This document shows, one piece after another, positions 1 to 9,600 of a stretch of 64,000 bases of DNA (positions are counted from its first letter, which is position 1; each line of letters begins with the position of its first letter). The DNA is taken from positions 1,302,001 to 1,366,000 of the forward strand of contig NZ_JBLFFL010000001.1 in NCBI RefSeq assembly GCF_051400755.1. Direction: 5' to 3'. This stretch comes from Parapedobacter sp051400755. GTDB taxonomy: Bacteria; Bacteroidota; Bacteroidia; Sphingobacteriales; Sphingobacteriaceae. The translations under genes and the position numbers were made by a program. The notes beneath the pieces are model-generated. The model was not told the DNA's origin, made no database searches, and saw only the letters and a list, made by a program, of their open reading frames with translations.

Positions 1-1115
1 AGCAGCTCGTCGGTATAATTACCCTTGGTATACTGCCTGGAATTGAAAATATTGCGCAGGTTGGAGATGTTTGTTGAAATACCCACGTTACGCGGTTTGA
101 ATCGGGACAGATATTCAGCGAGGTAATGGTTGCGGGTGAAGTTGGATACCAGGATATGGTTGCCGGTGCTGCAAAGGTATTCGGCCCGTTCAGCAAAATA
201 GAGCAGATCCTCACTGGAAAACTGCGGCGTCTGGTCAAGCACATTGCTCATGAGCACTTCGATCATGACCACCAAGTTATTGTCCTTGACGTCCAAGTTA
301 CGTTTGAATTGGTCTACCGCAAGGTTGAACAAGTCAAAATTGGGATTCGACTTCTGCCGATATTTTGTACGTAGAATGATGATGTCCTTCTTGTACAGGA
401 AGTCTTTGCTTTGGTAGGCCGAACCTTCGGGGTTGAAAATGGCCGCCTTGGAATACCCCTTGGCGATGAGGTACAAGTTGATCAGCCGCTCACTGACGTC
501 CTTGAAGGCAGGACCGCTGACTTTCACCAGGTCGATTTCGATGGAGCCCCGGGACAGGTTGTCGACGAGCGACTCAATCATGGTCTGCACATCTCGCGTA
601 TAATAGTAGGCCGCAAAAACAAGGTTTACGCCAACGATACCCAAGACTTTTTGCTGCAACAGGTTGTCGCTGTCCAGTAGCCTCACGTGAAATATGATTT
701 CATTCGGGGGGCTACCCGCTTCCTGTTGGAAACGGATACCGAGCCAGCCGTGTGGTTCGTTGGTTTTGTTGAAATTGAGTGCAGCGACCGTATTGGCAAG
801 CGCAAAGAGCCGTTTGTTTTGGTACTTCTCACCGACGAGGCGTTCGGTGAGCAATTCGAATTCATGCTCGAGCATCTTGCGAAGCCGCGACTGGCTGACA
901 TATCGTCCGGATTCTTCGACGCCGTAAATGGCGTCGCTGAACGTCATGTCATAGGCCGAGATGGTCTTGGCAATGGTTCCCGAAGCCGCGCCGGCGTTGA
1001 AAAAATTGCGGGCCACCTCCTGTCCGGCGCCGATCTCCGCAAATGTGCCGTAGATTTCTTCGTTGAGGTTGATTTTTAATGCCTTGCGCTTGGTTTCGTA
1101 GATTTCCCTTGCCAT
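1..1115 (-). CDS. Conserved protein of unknown function, 3' end outside the window
   Basis: The frame is open from the ATG at 1115 to the window edge, so at least 371 residues are present and the C-terminus is missing. The protein starts MAREIYETKRKALKINLNEE and is soluble, with no signal peptide or membrane segment. It contains motifs typical of a broadly conserved bacterial family (FAEIGAGQEVARNFF near residue 25, SAYDMTFSDAIYG near 52). From memory, automated annotation sometimes names such proteins nicotinate-nucleotide adenylyltransferase, but I see no canonical NadD nucleotide-binding motif, so I give no function. A -7 promoter box lies only 5 bp upstream of the ATG, suggesting a leaderless or nearly leaderless message. 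The neighbour kbl is divergently transcribed. Confidence 0.8.
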   Translation of the reverse strand, partial: MAREIYETKRKALKINLNEEIYGTFAEIGAGQEVARNFFNAGAASGTIAKTISAYDMTFSDAIYGVEESGRYVSQSRLRKMLEHEFELLTERLVGEKYQNKRLFALANTVAALNFNKTNEPHGWLGIRFQQEAGSPPNEIIFHVRLLDSDNLLQQKVLGIVGVNLVFAAYYYTRDVQTMIESLVDNLSRGSIEIDLVKVSGPAFKDVSERLINLYLIAKGYSKAAIFNPEGSAYQSKDFLYKKDIIILRTKYRQKSNPNFDLFNLAVDQFKRNLDVKDNNLVVMIEVLMSNVLDQTPQFSSEDLLYFAERAEYLCSTGNHILVSNFTRNHYLAEYLSRFKPRNVGISTNISNLRNIFNSRQYTKGNYTDEL

Positions 1116-1120
1116 GCGGG

Positions 1121-1128
1121 CAAAGGTA
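1121..1128 (-). promoter_or_regulatory. -7 box TACCTTTG for the gene at 1-1115
   Basis: Read on the minus strand this is TACCTTTG, a full match to the Bacteroidota TAnnTTTG element. It ends only 5 bp before the ATG, so transcription would start at or next to the start codon. Confidence 0.5.
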
Positions 1129-1270
1129 GCGATTTAAAGCTTTACCATAAAGCATTACCCCTGTCAACGCAATGGCTGGCAACTTTTTTCCGGAAAAAAA
1201 GGAAATAGATATGATACTATATTTATAATAAACTGATAATATATATTGTTTATGAGGTATATTGAATGTA

Positions 1271-1319
1271 TTTCTATCGTATGATAGACGATAGACAAAC
1301 GATAAAAACACGATAGAAA
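1271..1319. repeat. 10-bp inverted repeat with repeated CGATA words in a divergent intergenic region
   Basis: The arms are TTTCTATCGT (1271-1280) and ACGATAGAAA (1310-1319), perfectly complementary, 29 bp apart. Between and just after them the word CGATA recurs several times (up to about 1326). The repeat lies in the AT-rich 350-bp gap (1116-1465) between the gene at 1-1115 and kbl. Apart from the promoter boxes I see no other gene or RNA in this gap. It could be an operator or a decayed repeat. Confidence 0.4.
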
Positions 1320-1439
1320 GACGATAAACAATAAAATGACTAGGATCTTTAATTGTACTTTAATTTAAATTTGTTTGGAATTCATTGGCAAACTTGTCAG
1401 ACAGGGTTTCCCAAGTTGTCGTTGTCTCCCAAAAAACCC

Positions 1440-1447
1440 TATTTTTG
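1440..1447 (+). promoter_or_regulatory. -7 box TATTTTTG upstream of kbl
   Basis: TATTTTTG matches TAnnTTTG and lies 18 bp before the kbl ATG at 1466. TTG-rich sequence around 1416-1427 could serve as the -33 element. Confidence 0.45.
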
Positions 1448-1465
1448 TCTGCAAACTCACGAACG

Positions 1466-2656
1466 ATGTACAAAACCCTCCAACCCACGCTGCAACAGGA
1501 ATTGCAGGATATCAAAGACGCTGGATTACATAAAAACGAACGCGTGATCATCACCCCGCAGGGGGCCGATATCAAGATCGAAGGCGGAGAGGAAGTGATT
1601 AACTTCTGCGCCAATAACTATTTGGGTCTTTCTTCGCATCCTAAAGTCATCGAGGCGGCCAAAAACACCATCGATACACATGGATATGGGATGTCGTCGG
1701 TACGGTTTATCTGCGGCACGCAGGATATCCACAAAGCATTGGAAGCCAAGATTTCGGAATTTCTCGGCACCGAAGACACCATCCTCTATGCGGCCGCATT
1801 TGATGCCAACGGCGGGGTGTTCGAGCCGTTATTCGGCGCTGAAGATGCCATCATTTCCGATGAGCTCAACCATGCCTCCATTATCGATGGGGTGCGGCTC
1901 TGCAAGGCCCAGCGTTTCCGTTATAAAAATTGTGACATGGCCGATCTGGAGGCGCAGCTCAAGGCAGCGCAAAGCGCGCGCCACCGGATCATTGTGACCG
2001 ACGGGGCTTTTTCGATGGACGGCAGTATCGCTCCGCTCGCGGATATCTGTGATTTGGCCGACCGATACGATGCATTGGTAATGATTGACGAATCGCACTG
2101 TACAGGCTTTATTGGCAAGACCGGACGCGGCACGCACGAGCTGCACGGAGTAATGGGGCGTGTGGATATCATTACCGGCACCTTGGGTAAGGCGCTGGGG
2201 GGTGCTTCTGGCGGATTCACCACGGGCCGCAAGGAAATCATCGACATGTTGCGCCAACGGTCTAGACCTTACCTGTTTTCCAACACATTGGCTCCAGCGA
2301 TTACAGGGGCCTCCATCGCCGTGCTGGAGATGTTGAGTGAAACCACTGAACTCCGCGACAGGCTGGAATACAATACGAAATATTTTCGGAAGAAGATGAC
2401 CGAAGCGGGCTTCGACATCAAACCCGGCGAACATCCCATTGTACCTGTGATGCTTTATGATGCCCCATTGGCGCAGGAGTTTGCCGCGCGGATGCTAGCA
2501 GAAGGCATTTACGTCATCGGCTTTTATTATCCGGTGGTACCCAAAGGCAAAGCCCGCATCCGGGTACAGCTATCTGCGGCGCATCAGCAGCATCACCTCG
2601 ATAAAGCCATTGCGGCATTTGTCAACGTCGGCAAGGAGTTGGGGGTATTGAAATAG
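1466..2656 (+). CDS. kbl: Glycine C-acetyltransferase (2-amino-3-ketobutyrate CoA ligase)
   Basis: This PLP enzyme of the alpha-oxoamine synthase family interconverts 2-amino-3-oxobutyrate plus CoA and glycine plus acetyl-CoA, the second step of threonine degradation through threonine dehydrogenase. The product is 396 residues, the usual length. Visible motifs are the PLP-contacting DESHCTG (Asp208, His211) and the GTLGKALGGASGG segment with the Schiff-base lysine at about 242, plus the NNYLGLSSHP substrate region near residue 50. I chose the ATG at 1466, giving the family N-terminus; the frame is open upstream to a TTG at 1385, but that would overlap the promoter. No threonine dehydrogenase gene is in the window. 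A GNAT gene follows after 23 bp. Confidence 0.93.
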   Translation: MYKTLQPTLQQELQDIKDAGLHKNERVIITPQGADIKIEGGEEVINFCANNYLGLSSHPKVIEAAKNTIDTHGYGMSSVRFICGTQDIHKALEAKISEFLGTEDTILYAAAFDANGGVFEPLFGAEDAIISDELNHASIIDGVRLCKAQRFRYKNCDMADLEAQLKAAQSARHRIIVTDGAFSMDGSIAPLADICDLADRYDALVMIDESHCTGFIGKTGRGTHELHGVMGRVDIITGTLGKALGGASGGFTTGRKEIIDMLRQRSRPYLFSNTLAPAITGASIAVLEMLSETTELRDRLEYNTKYFRKKMTEAGFDIKPGEHPIVPVMLYDAPLAQEFAARMLAEGIYVIGFYYPVVPKGKARIRVQLSAAHQQHHLDKAIAAFVNVGKELGVLK

Positions 2657-2679
2657 TCAACAAGGACGTCTACAAGAAC

Positions 2680-3198
2680 ATGATCGTGAAAACCGGGGAG
2701 CGATTGCGCTATCGAGATGCCAGGCAAGAAGACTTGGCAAAAATAGTGGAGATTTATAATTCCACGATCCCTTCTGGAATGGTGACGGCCGATATTGAAC
2801 CCGTTGCGGTTGATAGCCGGCAAAAGTGGTTTGATGAGCACCATCCGGATCAGCGGCCGCTGTGGATCGTCGAGCAGGCCGACCGTGAAATCGTGGGATG
2901 GGTCAGTTTTCAATCCTTTTATGGAAGGCCCGCCTATCAGGCAACGGTTGAACTCAGCATTTACCTGGATGCGCGGTATCGGGGTCGGGGTTTGGGCAGG
3001 GCAATACTGGCTTATTGCATTGACCGTGCACCGACGTTCGGTGTGAAAACATTGCTTGCATTCATTTTTTCGCATAATGAACCGAGTTTGAAGCTGTTTA
3101 GCAGCCTGGGGTTTGACGATTGGGCGACCCTTCCTAACGTGGCGTTGGTCTATGGTCAAGAACGTGGGCTGAAAATACTTGGGAAAAGAATAGCATGA
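2680..3198 (+). CDS. GNAT N-acetyltransferase, phosphinothricin acetyltransferase-like
   Basis: The 172-residue product is a single-domain acetyl-CoA-dependent N-acetyltransferase. It has the acetyl-CoA pyrophosphate loop RGRGLG at residues 101-106, a preceding beta strand VELSIYLDARYRG, and an N-terminal pattern (RDARQEDLAKIVEIYN) typical of the Pat/Bar subfamily that acetylates amino-acid-like compounds such as phosphinothricin or methionine sulfoximine. The real substrate cannot be read from the sequence. It starts 23 bp after kbl and is probably co-transcribed with it. The typA promoter follows immediately. Confidence 0.85.
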   Translation: MIVKTGERLRYRDARQEDLAKIVEIYNSTIPSGMVTADIEPVAVDSRQKWFDEHHPDQRPLWIVEQADREIVGWVSFQSFYGRPAYQATVELSIYLDARYRGRGLGRAILAYCIDRAPTFGVKTLLAFIFSHNEPSLKLFSSLGFDDWATLPNVALVYGQERGLKILGKRIA

Positions 3199-3224
3199 AA
3201 CAATTAAATGTCCCGATTTTTCCA

Positions 3225-3232
3225 TACCTTTG
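3225..3232 (+). promoter_or_regulatory. -7 box TACCTTTG upstream of typA
   Basis: TACCTTTG matches TAnnTTTG and lies 33 bp before the typA ATG at 3266. No convincing TTTG -33 element is seen at the expected spacing. Confidence 0.5.
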
Positions 3233-3265
3233 CGCCCTCAAAAACTGACAAAACGTTTGGCTGGG

Positions 3266-5071
3266 ATGCAGAAAATCAGAAATATAGCGATCATTGCGCA
3301 CGTTGACCACGGTAAGACAACCTTGGTAGACAAAATCCTCCATTTCACTAATCTCTTCCGCGAGAACGAGCAGACCGGTGAACTCATATTGGATAATAAT
3401 GACCTCGAACGTGAGCGGGGTATTACCATTGTCTCCAAGAATGTGTCCGTCATGTACAAGGACATCAAGATCAACATCATCGACACCCCCGGACACGCCG
3501 ACTTCGGTGGAGAAGTGGAGCGGGTATTGAAGATGGCCGACGGGGTTATTCTCTTGGTGGATGCCTTTGAAGGCCCCATGCCGCAGACCCGCTTCGTGAC
3601 GCAAAAAGCACTTGCCCTGGGCCTCAAGCCCATTGTGGTGGTGAACAAGGTCGACAAGGAAAACTGCCGCCCCGATGAGGTGTATGAGGCTGTCTTTGAT
3701 TTGTTTTTCAGCCTTGACGCCACCGAAGAGCAGCTGGACTTCCCGGTGCTGTACGGCTCGTCAAAGCAGGGCTGGATGTCTACCGACTGGAAGCAACCCA
3801 AGGACAATTTTACCGATTTGCTCGATGCGATCTTGCAACACATCCCTTCGGCGCCCTACGCAGAGGGCACGTTGCAAATGCAGGTCACCTCGTTGGATTA
3901 TTCTTCTTTCGTAGGCCGTATTGCCATTGGTCGCGTAGCCCGGGGCGTCATCAGGGAAAACCAACCGGTATCGTTAGTCAAACGAGACGGAAAGATTGTA
4001 AAGTCACGTGTAAAAGAACTGCATACGTTCGAGGGGCTGGGCCGGGTAAAGGTGTCTGAAGTAAAGGCCGGTGATATCTGCGCCGTGGTGGGCATCGAAG
4101 GATTTGACATTGGCGATACGCTTGCTGATTTTGAAAATCCCGAGCAGTTGGCGGTCATCAAGATCGATGAGCCGACCATGAACATGCTCTTTACCATCAA
4201 CAACTCGCCGTTTTTTGGCAAGGAAGGAAAATTCGTGACATCACGCCACCTCCAAGAACGGTTGTACAAAGAGACCGAAAAAAACCTGGCGCTTAAGGTC
4301 GTACAGACCGACTCTCCTGATTCGTATCTCGTCTATGGGCGGGGTATCCTTCACCTGTCGGTATTGATTGAGACCATGCGCCGCGAAGGGTATGAGTTGC
4401 AGGTGGGTCAGCCGCAGGTCATCATCAAGGAAATCGACGGCGTGAAATGCGAACCCATCGAGACGCTCGTCGTAGACGTACCAGCGGAAGTATCGGGCAA
4501 AGTGATCGAACTGGTGACCCAGCGCAAGGGCGAGCTCTTGGTGATGGAGACAAAAGGCGATATGCAACACCTCGAATTTGACATTCCTGCCCGGGGCATT
4601 ATCGGATTGCGCAACAACGTGCTTACCGCTACAGCGGGCGAAGCCGTGATGGCGCACCGTTTCAAAGCATATGAACCCTGGAAAGGCACCATACCTGGCC
4701 GGTTGGCCGGCGTGTTGGTATCCATGGAAAAAGGACAGACCACAGCCTATTCCATCGACAAGCTCCAAGATCGCGGCCGTTTCTTCGTGGACCCCGGTGT
4801 AGAAGTGTACGAAGGGCAGATCGTGGGCGAACACATCCGCGATAACGACCTGGTCATCAACCTCGTGAAAGGCAAGCAACTCACCAATATGCGGGCATCA
4901 GGAAGTGATGACAATGCGCGCATCGCGCCGGCGATCAAATTCTCGCTCGAAGAATCCATGGAGTACATCCAAGCTGATGAATATATTGAAGTGACGCCTC
5001 AAAGTATCCGGCTTCGGAAGATCTACCTCAACGAAAACGAACGGAAAGTCAACGCCAAGAAATTCCATTAG
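3266..5071 (+). CDS. typA: Ribosome-associated translational GTPase TypA/BipA
   Basis: TypA is an EF-G-like GTPase that binds the 70S ribosome and supports 50S assembly and stress adaptation. The 601-residue product has the usual length and domains: P-loop AHVDHGKT at residues 11-18, the G2 region RGITIVSKN, G3 DTPGHADFG, G4 NKVD near 130, then EF-Tu-like domain 2, EF-G-like domains and the TypA-specific C-terminal part. The ATG at 3266 gives the expected MQKIRNIAIIAHVDHGKTT start; an upstream in-frame start at 3230 would lie on the -7 box. It is convergent with the susD gene that follows. Confidence 0.97.
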   Translation: MQKIRNIAIIAHVDHGKTTLVDKILHFTNLFRENEQTGELILDNNDLERERGITIVSKNVSVMYKDIKINIIDTPGHADFGGEVERVLKMADGVILLVDAFEGPMPQTRFVTQKALALGLKPIVVVNKVDKENCRPDEVYEAVFDLFFSLDATEEQLDFPVLYGSSKQGWMSTDWKQPKDNFTDLLDAILQHIPSAPYAEGTLQMQVTSLDYSSFVGRIAIGRVARGVIRENQPVSLVKRDGKIVKSRVKELHTFEGLGRVKVSEVKAGDICAVVGIEGFDIGDTLADFENPEQLAVIKIDEPTMNMLFTINNSPFFGKEGKFVTSRHLQERLYKETEKNLALKVVQTDSPDSYLVYGRGILHLSVLIETMRREGYELQVGQPQVIIKEIDGVKCEPIETLVVDVPAEVSGKVIELVTQRKGELLVMETKGDMQHLEFDIPARGIIGLRNNVLTATAGEAVMAHRFKAYEPWKGTIPGRLAGVLVSMEKGQTTAYSIDKLQDRGRFFVDPGVEVYEGQIVGEHIRDNDLVINLVKGKQLTNMRASGSDDNARIAPAIKFSLEESMEYIQADEYIEVTPQSIRLRKIYLNENERKVNAKKFH

Positions 5072-5074
5072 GAT

Positions 5075-5097
5075 AGCCGGATGCATCCATGCCGGCT
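5075..5097. terminator. Hairpin between convergent typA and susD
   Basis: AGCCGGATG and CATGCCGGCT can pair with one bulged G around a 4-nt loop in the 25-bp space between two convergent stop codons. There is no strong T-tract on either side, so this is a weak bidirectional terminator candidate. Confidence 0.4.
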
Positions 5098-6563
5098 TAA
5101 TAACCGGGATTCTGTTCCAGCGCGGGATTCGTCCTAAGCTCACTTGCCGGGATGGGCATCAGGAGGTAGTTGGCATTGAAGGTTATCCCGCCCCCGCCTT
5201 CTTCGGGGCGGGCCAAGAAGGTGTTCATGATTGCCGTGGCTTTTTCCGGACCTTGCCGCACGATGTCAAACCATCGCAATGCTTCACACGCAAATTCTAG
5301 CCGCCGCTCCTTAAATAGCACTTCGCGGAATGTTTCCTGGTCCGGCGCGTCTGATGCTTGCAGGCTATCCAATCCGGCACGGTTGCGCACGCCATTGACC
5401 AATGCAAATGCATCGCCATCGGCCACGTAGCCCAGTTCGTTCAGCACCTCGGCATACATCAGCTGCACGTCGGTGATGCGTACGATGGAGAGGTTGACAT
5501 CATTATCCACATTGTTGGGAGGCACCGTCCCGTGGGCATATTTGATGTAGAGCAGCGTGAGGCTGTCGACCACATTGTTGCTGGTAGCGTAACCTTTTTG
5601 GATGGTCACGTCACGGCGCATATCCCTTTCTTCGTATGATTCATATAAATCGTTCGAAACGGCAAGCCAGGTAGAGCGGCCACCCTGCGGAAACTGCTCG
5701 GATCGGATGTTTTCCGGAACGAGCGAGTACACCAAGGGGTTCCCTTGGCTATTCAGACCAGACGTAAACTGGATCTGGAATACATGTTCTGAACCATTAT
5801 CCTTCGTATTGAGAAAACAGTCGGCGAAGGTTTCATACGGACTCAGTCCGTCGTATGCAAGAATTTCCTCCAACAGCGGTTTGGCGCTTTCGTAGTTGCG
5901 CGTAAAAAGGTGCAGGCGCGCCAGGATGCTTTTCGCAGCGAATTTGGTAGCCCGTCCCAGATTATCGCCCCCTTGGTGTTCGGGGAGGACCTCTGCCCCC
6001 GCTTCCATGTCAGAAACAGCGAACGCAAACGTCTCCGCCTGGGTGGTCCGTGGAATGGCGGCGATCTCCTCGGCAGTCATCACCCGATCGATGAGCGGCA
6101 CACCGCCGAAGATCCACCCCAGCTGGAAGTAGCAGTATCCCCTGATGAACCGGGTTTCACCGCTCATAATGGTTCGTACTTCTTCATTGGGGAATTCCCC
6201 CGCATCGATCTGGTCGAGTATGTTGTTCGTCCGATTGATCACGCTCCAATAGGCCGACCAAACGCCCAAGATGCGATCGTCGCCAGCCGTAAAGCCGAAG
6301 CGAGCAAGGGGATTGTTGGTGGTGTTTTGCTGCGTGTTGATATTGTCACTTAGGCTTTCCATCATCATGGGGTAGTCGAACCCGTGCACGGCCCTCAGGC
6401 CCCCATAAGCGCCGAACAGGGCCTGCCTGAAATCGTTGACGGTTTTGTAGAAATCTTCGGTATGGTATGACGACTCCGGCGCGAGGTCGAGGTCCTTGCT
6501 GCAGGCCGACCACAACAGGGTTGCCGAAATAATCAATAGGCTAAGCAGTTTCGTCGTTTTCAT
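5097..6563 (-). CDS. SusD/RagB-family nutrient-binding outer-membrane lipoprotein
   Basis: SusD proteins sit on the outer surface as lids over SusC channels and bind glycans or other ligands. The 488-residue product has a lipoprotein signal (MKTTKLLSLLIISATLLWSA then Cys), an N-terminal TPR-like helical body (DFYKTVNDFRQALFGAYGGL) and the typical SusD ending ALEQNPGY. I chose the ATG at 6563 because it places the lipobox correctly. In-frame ATGs at 6587 and 6614 exist, and the latter would overlap the end of the upstream susC. It follows susC by 37 bp and is co-transcribed. No hydrolase, sigma factor or anti-sigma gene adjoins this pair, so the ligand is unknown. Confidence 0.92.
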   Translation of the reverse strand: MKTTKLLSLLIISATLLWSACSKDLDLAPESSYHTEDFYKTVNDFRQALFGAYGGLRAVHGFDYPMMMESLSDNINTQQNTTNNPLARFGFTAGDDRILGVWSAYWSVINRTNNILDQIDAGEFPNEEVRTIMSGETRFIRGYCYFQLGWIFGGVPLIDRVMTAEEIAAIPRTTQAETFAFAVSDMEAGAEVLPEHQGGDNLGRATKFAAKSILARLHLFTRNYESAKPLLEEILAYDGLSPYETFADCFLNTKDNGSEHVFQIQFTSGLNSQGNPLVYSLVPENIRSEQFPQGGRSTWLAVSNDLYESYEERDMRRDVTIQKGYATSNNVVDSLTLLYIKYAHGTVPPNNVDNDVNLSIVRITDVQLMYAEVLNELGYVADGDAFALVNGVRNRAGLDSLQASDAPDQETFREVLFKERRLEFACEALRWFDIVRQGPEKATAIMNTFLARPEEGGGGITFNANYLLMPIPASELRTNPALEQNPGY

Positions 6564-6600
6564 GCTATTGGCGTTTTCATGCTTCATCTTCGGGACTACA

Positions 6601-9600
6601 TTAAAGCGAGACATTCACCCCAAGGGTAAACCTTTTGGATATCGGATACCCTCCGTAGTCCGTCGCTGGGCGGGTATTTTCATCCGAGCCCGCGCCGCCG
6701 GCATTGTTAGCCTCGGGGTTCGAACCGGGATACCGGGTAAACGTATGCAGGTTGTCGGCCATAATAAATAAACGGAGGACGCTCACATTCCATTTTTTTA
6801 GCAGCGATTGGGCAAAGTTATAGCTCAACGTCACGTTGCGTATCCGCACGAATGTCGCATCGTATACCCAAGTGTCATTGTATACCGGATTCACGCCGAC
6901 GACACTGGGGGTCTCGCCATCCCAACTCATATCTACCCCCGCGGGAATATTGGCACTGAACATAGCCGGCTTATAGGCATGCAGCCAATCGCGGTACTGG
7001 TTGGTGCCTTCGCCCAGACCGTTATTGAAACCGCGCCTGCCCAGGTAAAACACGTCGCCTCCATGCTGCCCTTGGATATCAAAGCTAAAGTCGAATCCCT
7101 TGTAAGAAAGCCTATTGGATATCCCCCACAGAAAATCAGGTTGTGGATTTCCGACGATGGTGTGATCATCCTCGTTGATCTGGCCGTCCTGATTCAGGTC
7201 TGCGATTTTGAGGTTACCTTCCAATTGCCCATTGATGATGGGAACCAACGGGTTGCCTGCTTCGTCAAAATCCGACGCCAATAACAGTCCGTCGGTTTGG
7301 TACATATAGAAGGCCCCCATGGGTTCGCCCACGATGGTTGCGTAGGCATTGAAATCATTCAATGTCGTTAACATGTTGAGCTGGTCGATTCCGGGGATCA
7401 AAGCAAGCACCTTGTTGCGGTTCTTCGAGAAATTCACCGAAGTCGTCCAAAGAAAGTCTTCGGTTTTGATATGCTGCGAGGTCACCTGCAACTCAATCCC
7501 GTTGTTTTCCACCTCGCCGATGTTCTGCCTGATGGTCGAAAATCCACTCACCCGCGTAGTGGGCACATTCAACAAAAGGTCGCTCGTTTTATTGAAGTAT
7601 GCATCGGCGGCAAACTGAATACGATCATTCAACAGCCAAATATCCAGTCCGATGTCCCGGGACAACGTGGTTTCCCAGCTCAAGTTTTCATTTGCAAGGT
7701 TGCTAGGCACCATGCCCGTTACCAATTGCCCATTCAGGTTGTAGTCCTGCCGTCCGAGGAGCGATACATGCTCATAATTGCCGATCCGGTCATTGCCAGC
7801 GCGGCCCATCGATCCCCGTATTTTGAGCAATGACAACCATTCGACGTCTTGCAGGAAGGGTTCTTCGCTGAGCTTCCAACCGGCAGACACCGCGGGAAAC
7901 AAGCCCCACTTGCTGTTTGGTCCGAACCGCGACGACCCATCGTAGCGGGCACTGACAGAAAGCAGGTACTTGTCGCGGAAGTTATACTGCGCCCTCCCGA
8001 AAAAAGAGGTCGTGGCGCTCTCGCCGATGGTGGTACTCGCCAGCGTAGGATTATTAGCGTTATTGAGCGTAGGCAACAGGTCATTCGGGTAACCATCGCC
8101 AGCGGCGGCAAGGATTTCCTGCCGGATACGTTCATAGCCCTGGCCCAGCAACAGCTCCAGGACATGATCTTCACCCAATTCCGGGCGGTATGTTGCGGTA
8201 TTCTGGATGCTGAACGTGTAATTGTCCGTGCTGGAGGCATAGCCATTGGCCTGTGCGCCCCTATTGACATTTGCCGGTAGAAATTCATTGTACGCCGCGT
8301 GTGATGAGATATAGCCGAGCTGCGTGCGCAGCGTCAACCCTTCGAGTGGTGTATAGTCAGCAAAGCTGTTGATTTGCAATTCATTGGCTTTTGCCGCAGC
8401 CGTCATCTCGCGAAGGCGGGCCAGCGGGTTTACATAGGTTTGGGCGGGCGAGTAGCCCGTGGCCTCCGTATTTTGATCGAGCTCGACTACCGGAGGCATC
8501 GCCAAGGCATAGTGTGCGTTGCTTTCCTTACCGTCGGTCTGCGGGTCATTCATCCGGTTGAACGATGTGGCCACATTAGCGCCCACTTTCACGTTTTCAC
8601 TGATATTGAACACCGTATTCGCCCGTAGGTTATACCGCTCGAATCCGGTATGCTGCATGACCCCATCTTGCCGCAGGTATGCGCCCGACAGCAGGAAGGT
8701 GCCGATGTCCCCGCCACCGGATACGTTTAAGGCATAGTTTTGCATCTGGGCCCTCCGGTAGACCTCCTCCTGCCAGTTGGTGTTAGGGAGGGTCGATGGG
8801 TTCAAATAACTCTCGGGATATTGGTATTCTGCCGGACGCCCGGAGAGGGGCAATGACAGATCTCCTCCTGCCTGCTGGAAGCGCGAATCACGCAGGTACC
8901 GGATGTAAGCCGTATAGTCATGGGTGTCCATCATGGGTAGAAAGCGGTCTACTTCCTGAAGCCCGACATAGCTGCTGAAATCGACTTTCGTGTCTCCTGC
9001 CGACCCCGACTTGGTGGTGATGACGATGACGCCGTTGCCGCCCCTTGCGCCGTATATCGCCGCGGAAGAAGCATCTTTCAGCACCTCCATCGAGGCGATA
9101 TCCCTCGGGTTTACATTCCGCATATGGTCCTGCGGGATCCCGTCAATAACATAAAGCGGGTTGCTCGACGCGGTGATGGAGTTGACGCCTCTGATTTTGA
9201 TATTGGCAGATTTGCCCGGAGCGCCGCTGCCCTGACTTACGCGCACGCCGGCTATTTTTCCGGCGATACCATCTTCAGTATTCGTAATGGCGTTGTTTTG
9301 GAAGGCATCGCCCCGCAACGAACTGACCGAACCGGTAAGGTTCTTTTTCTGCACCGTGCCGTAGCCGATCACCACTACCTCGTCAAGTTTTTGTGCCTCA
9401 GCGGGTACCAGTGTTACGGTCTGCCCATTGGCCAGGCTCATGGGCATTTCGAACGTTTCAAACCCGAGCATCGAGAAAACCAGCATGGCAGCGGTGTCCG
9501 TCGACGCTTGAATCTCGAATGCACCCTGCTCATTCGACTGCGCCTGTATATCCGAGCCTTTGACCCCGATGGTAACACCCGGCAGGGGTTTGCCATCGGG

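Noticed and set aside
1829..2434. 201-codon minus-strand frame inside kbl
   Set aside because: It lies wholly antisense to an unmistakable kbl, and its sequence shows no domain.
4241..4879. 212-codon minus-strand frame inside typA
   Set aside because: It is antisense to the conserved TypA coding sequence, with no promoter or family features.
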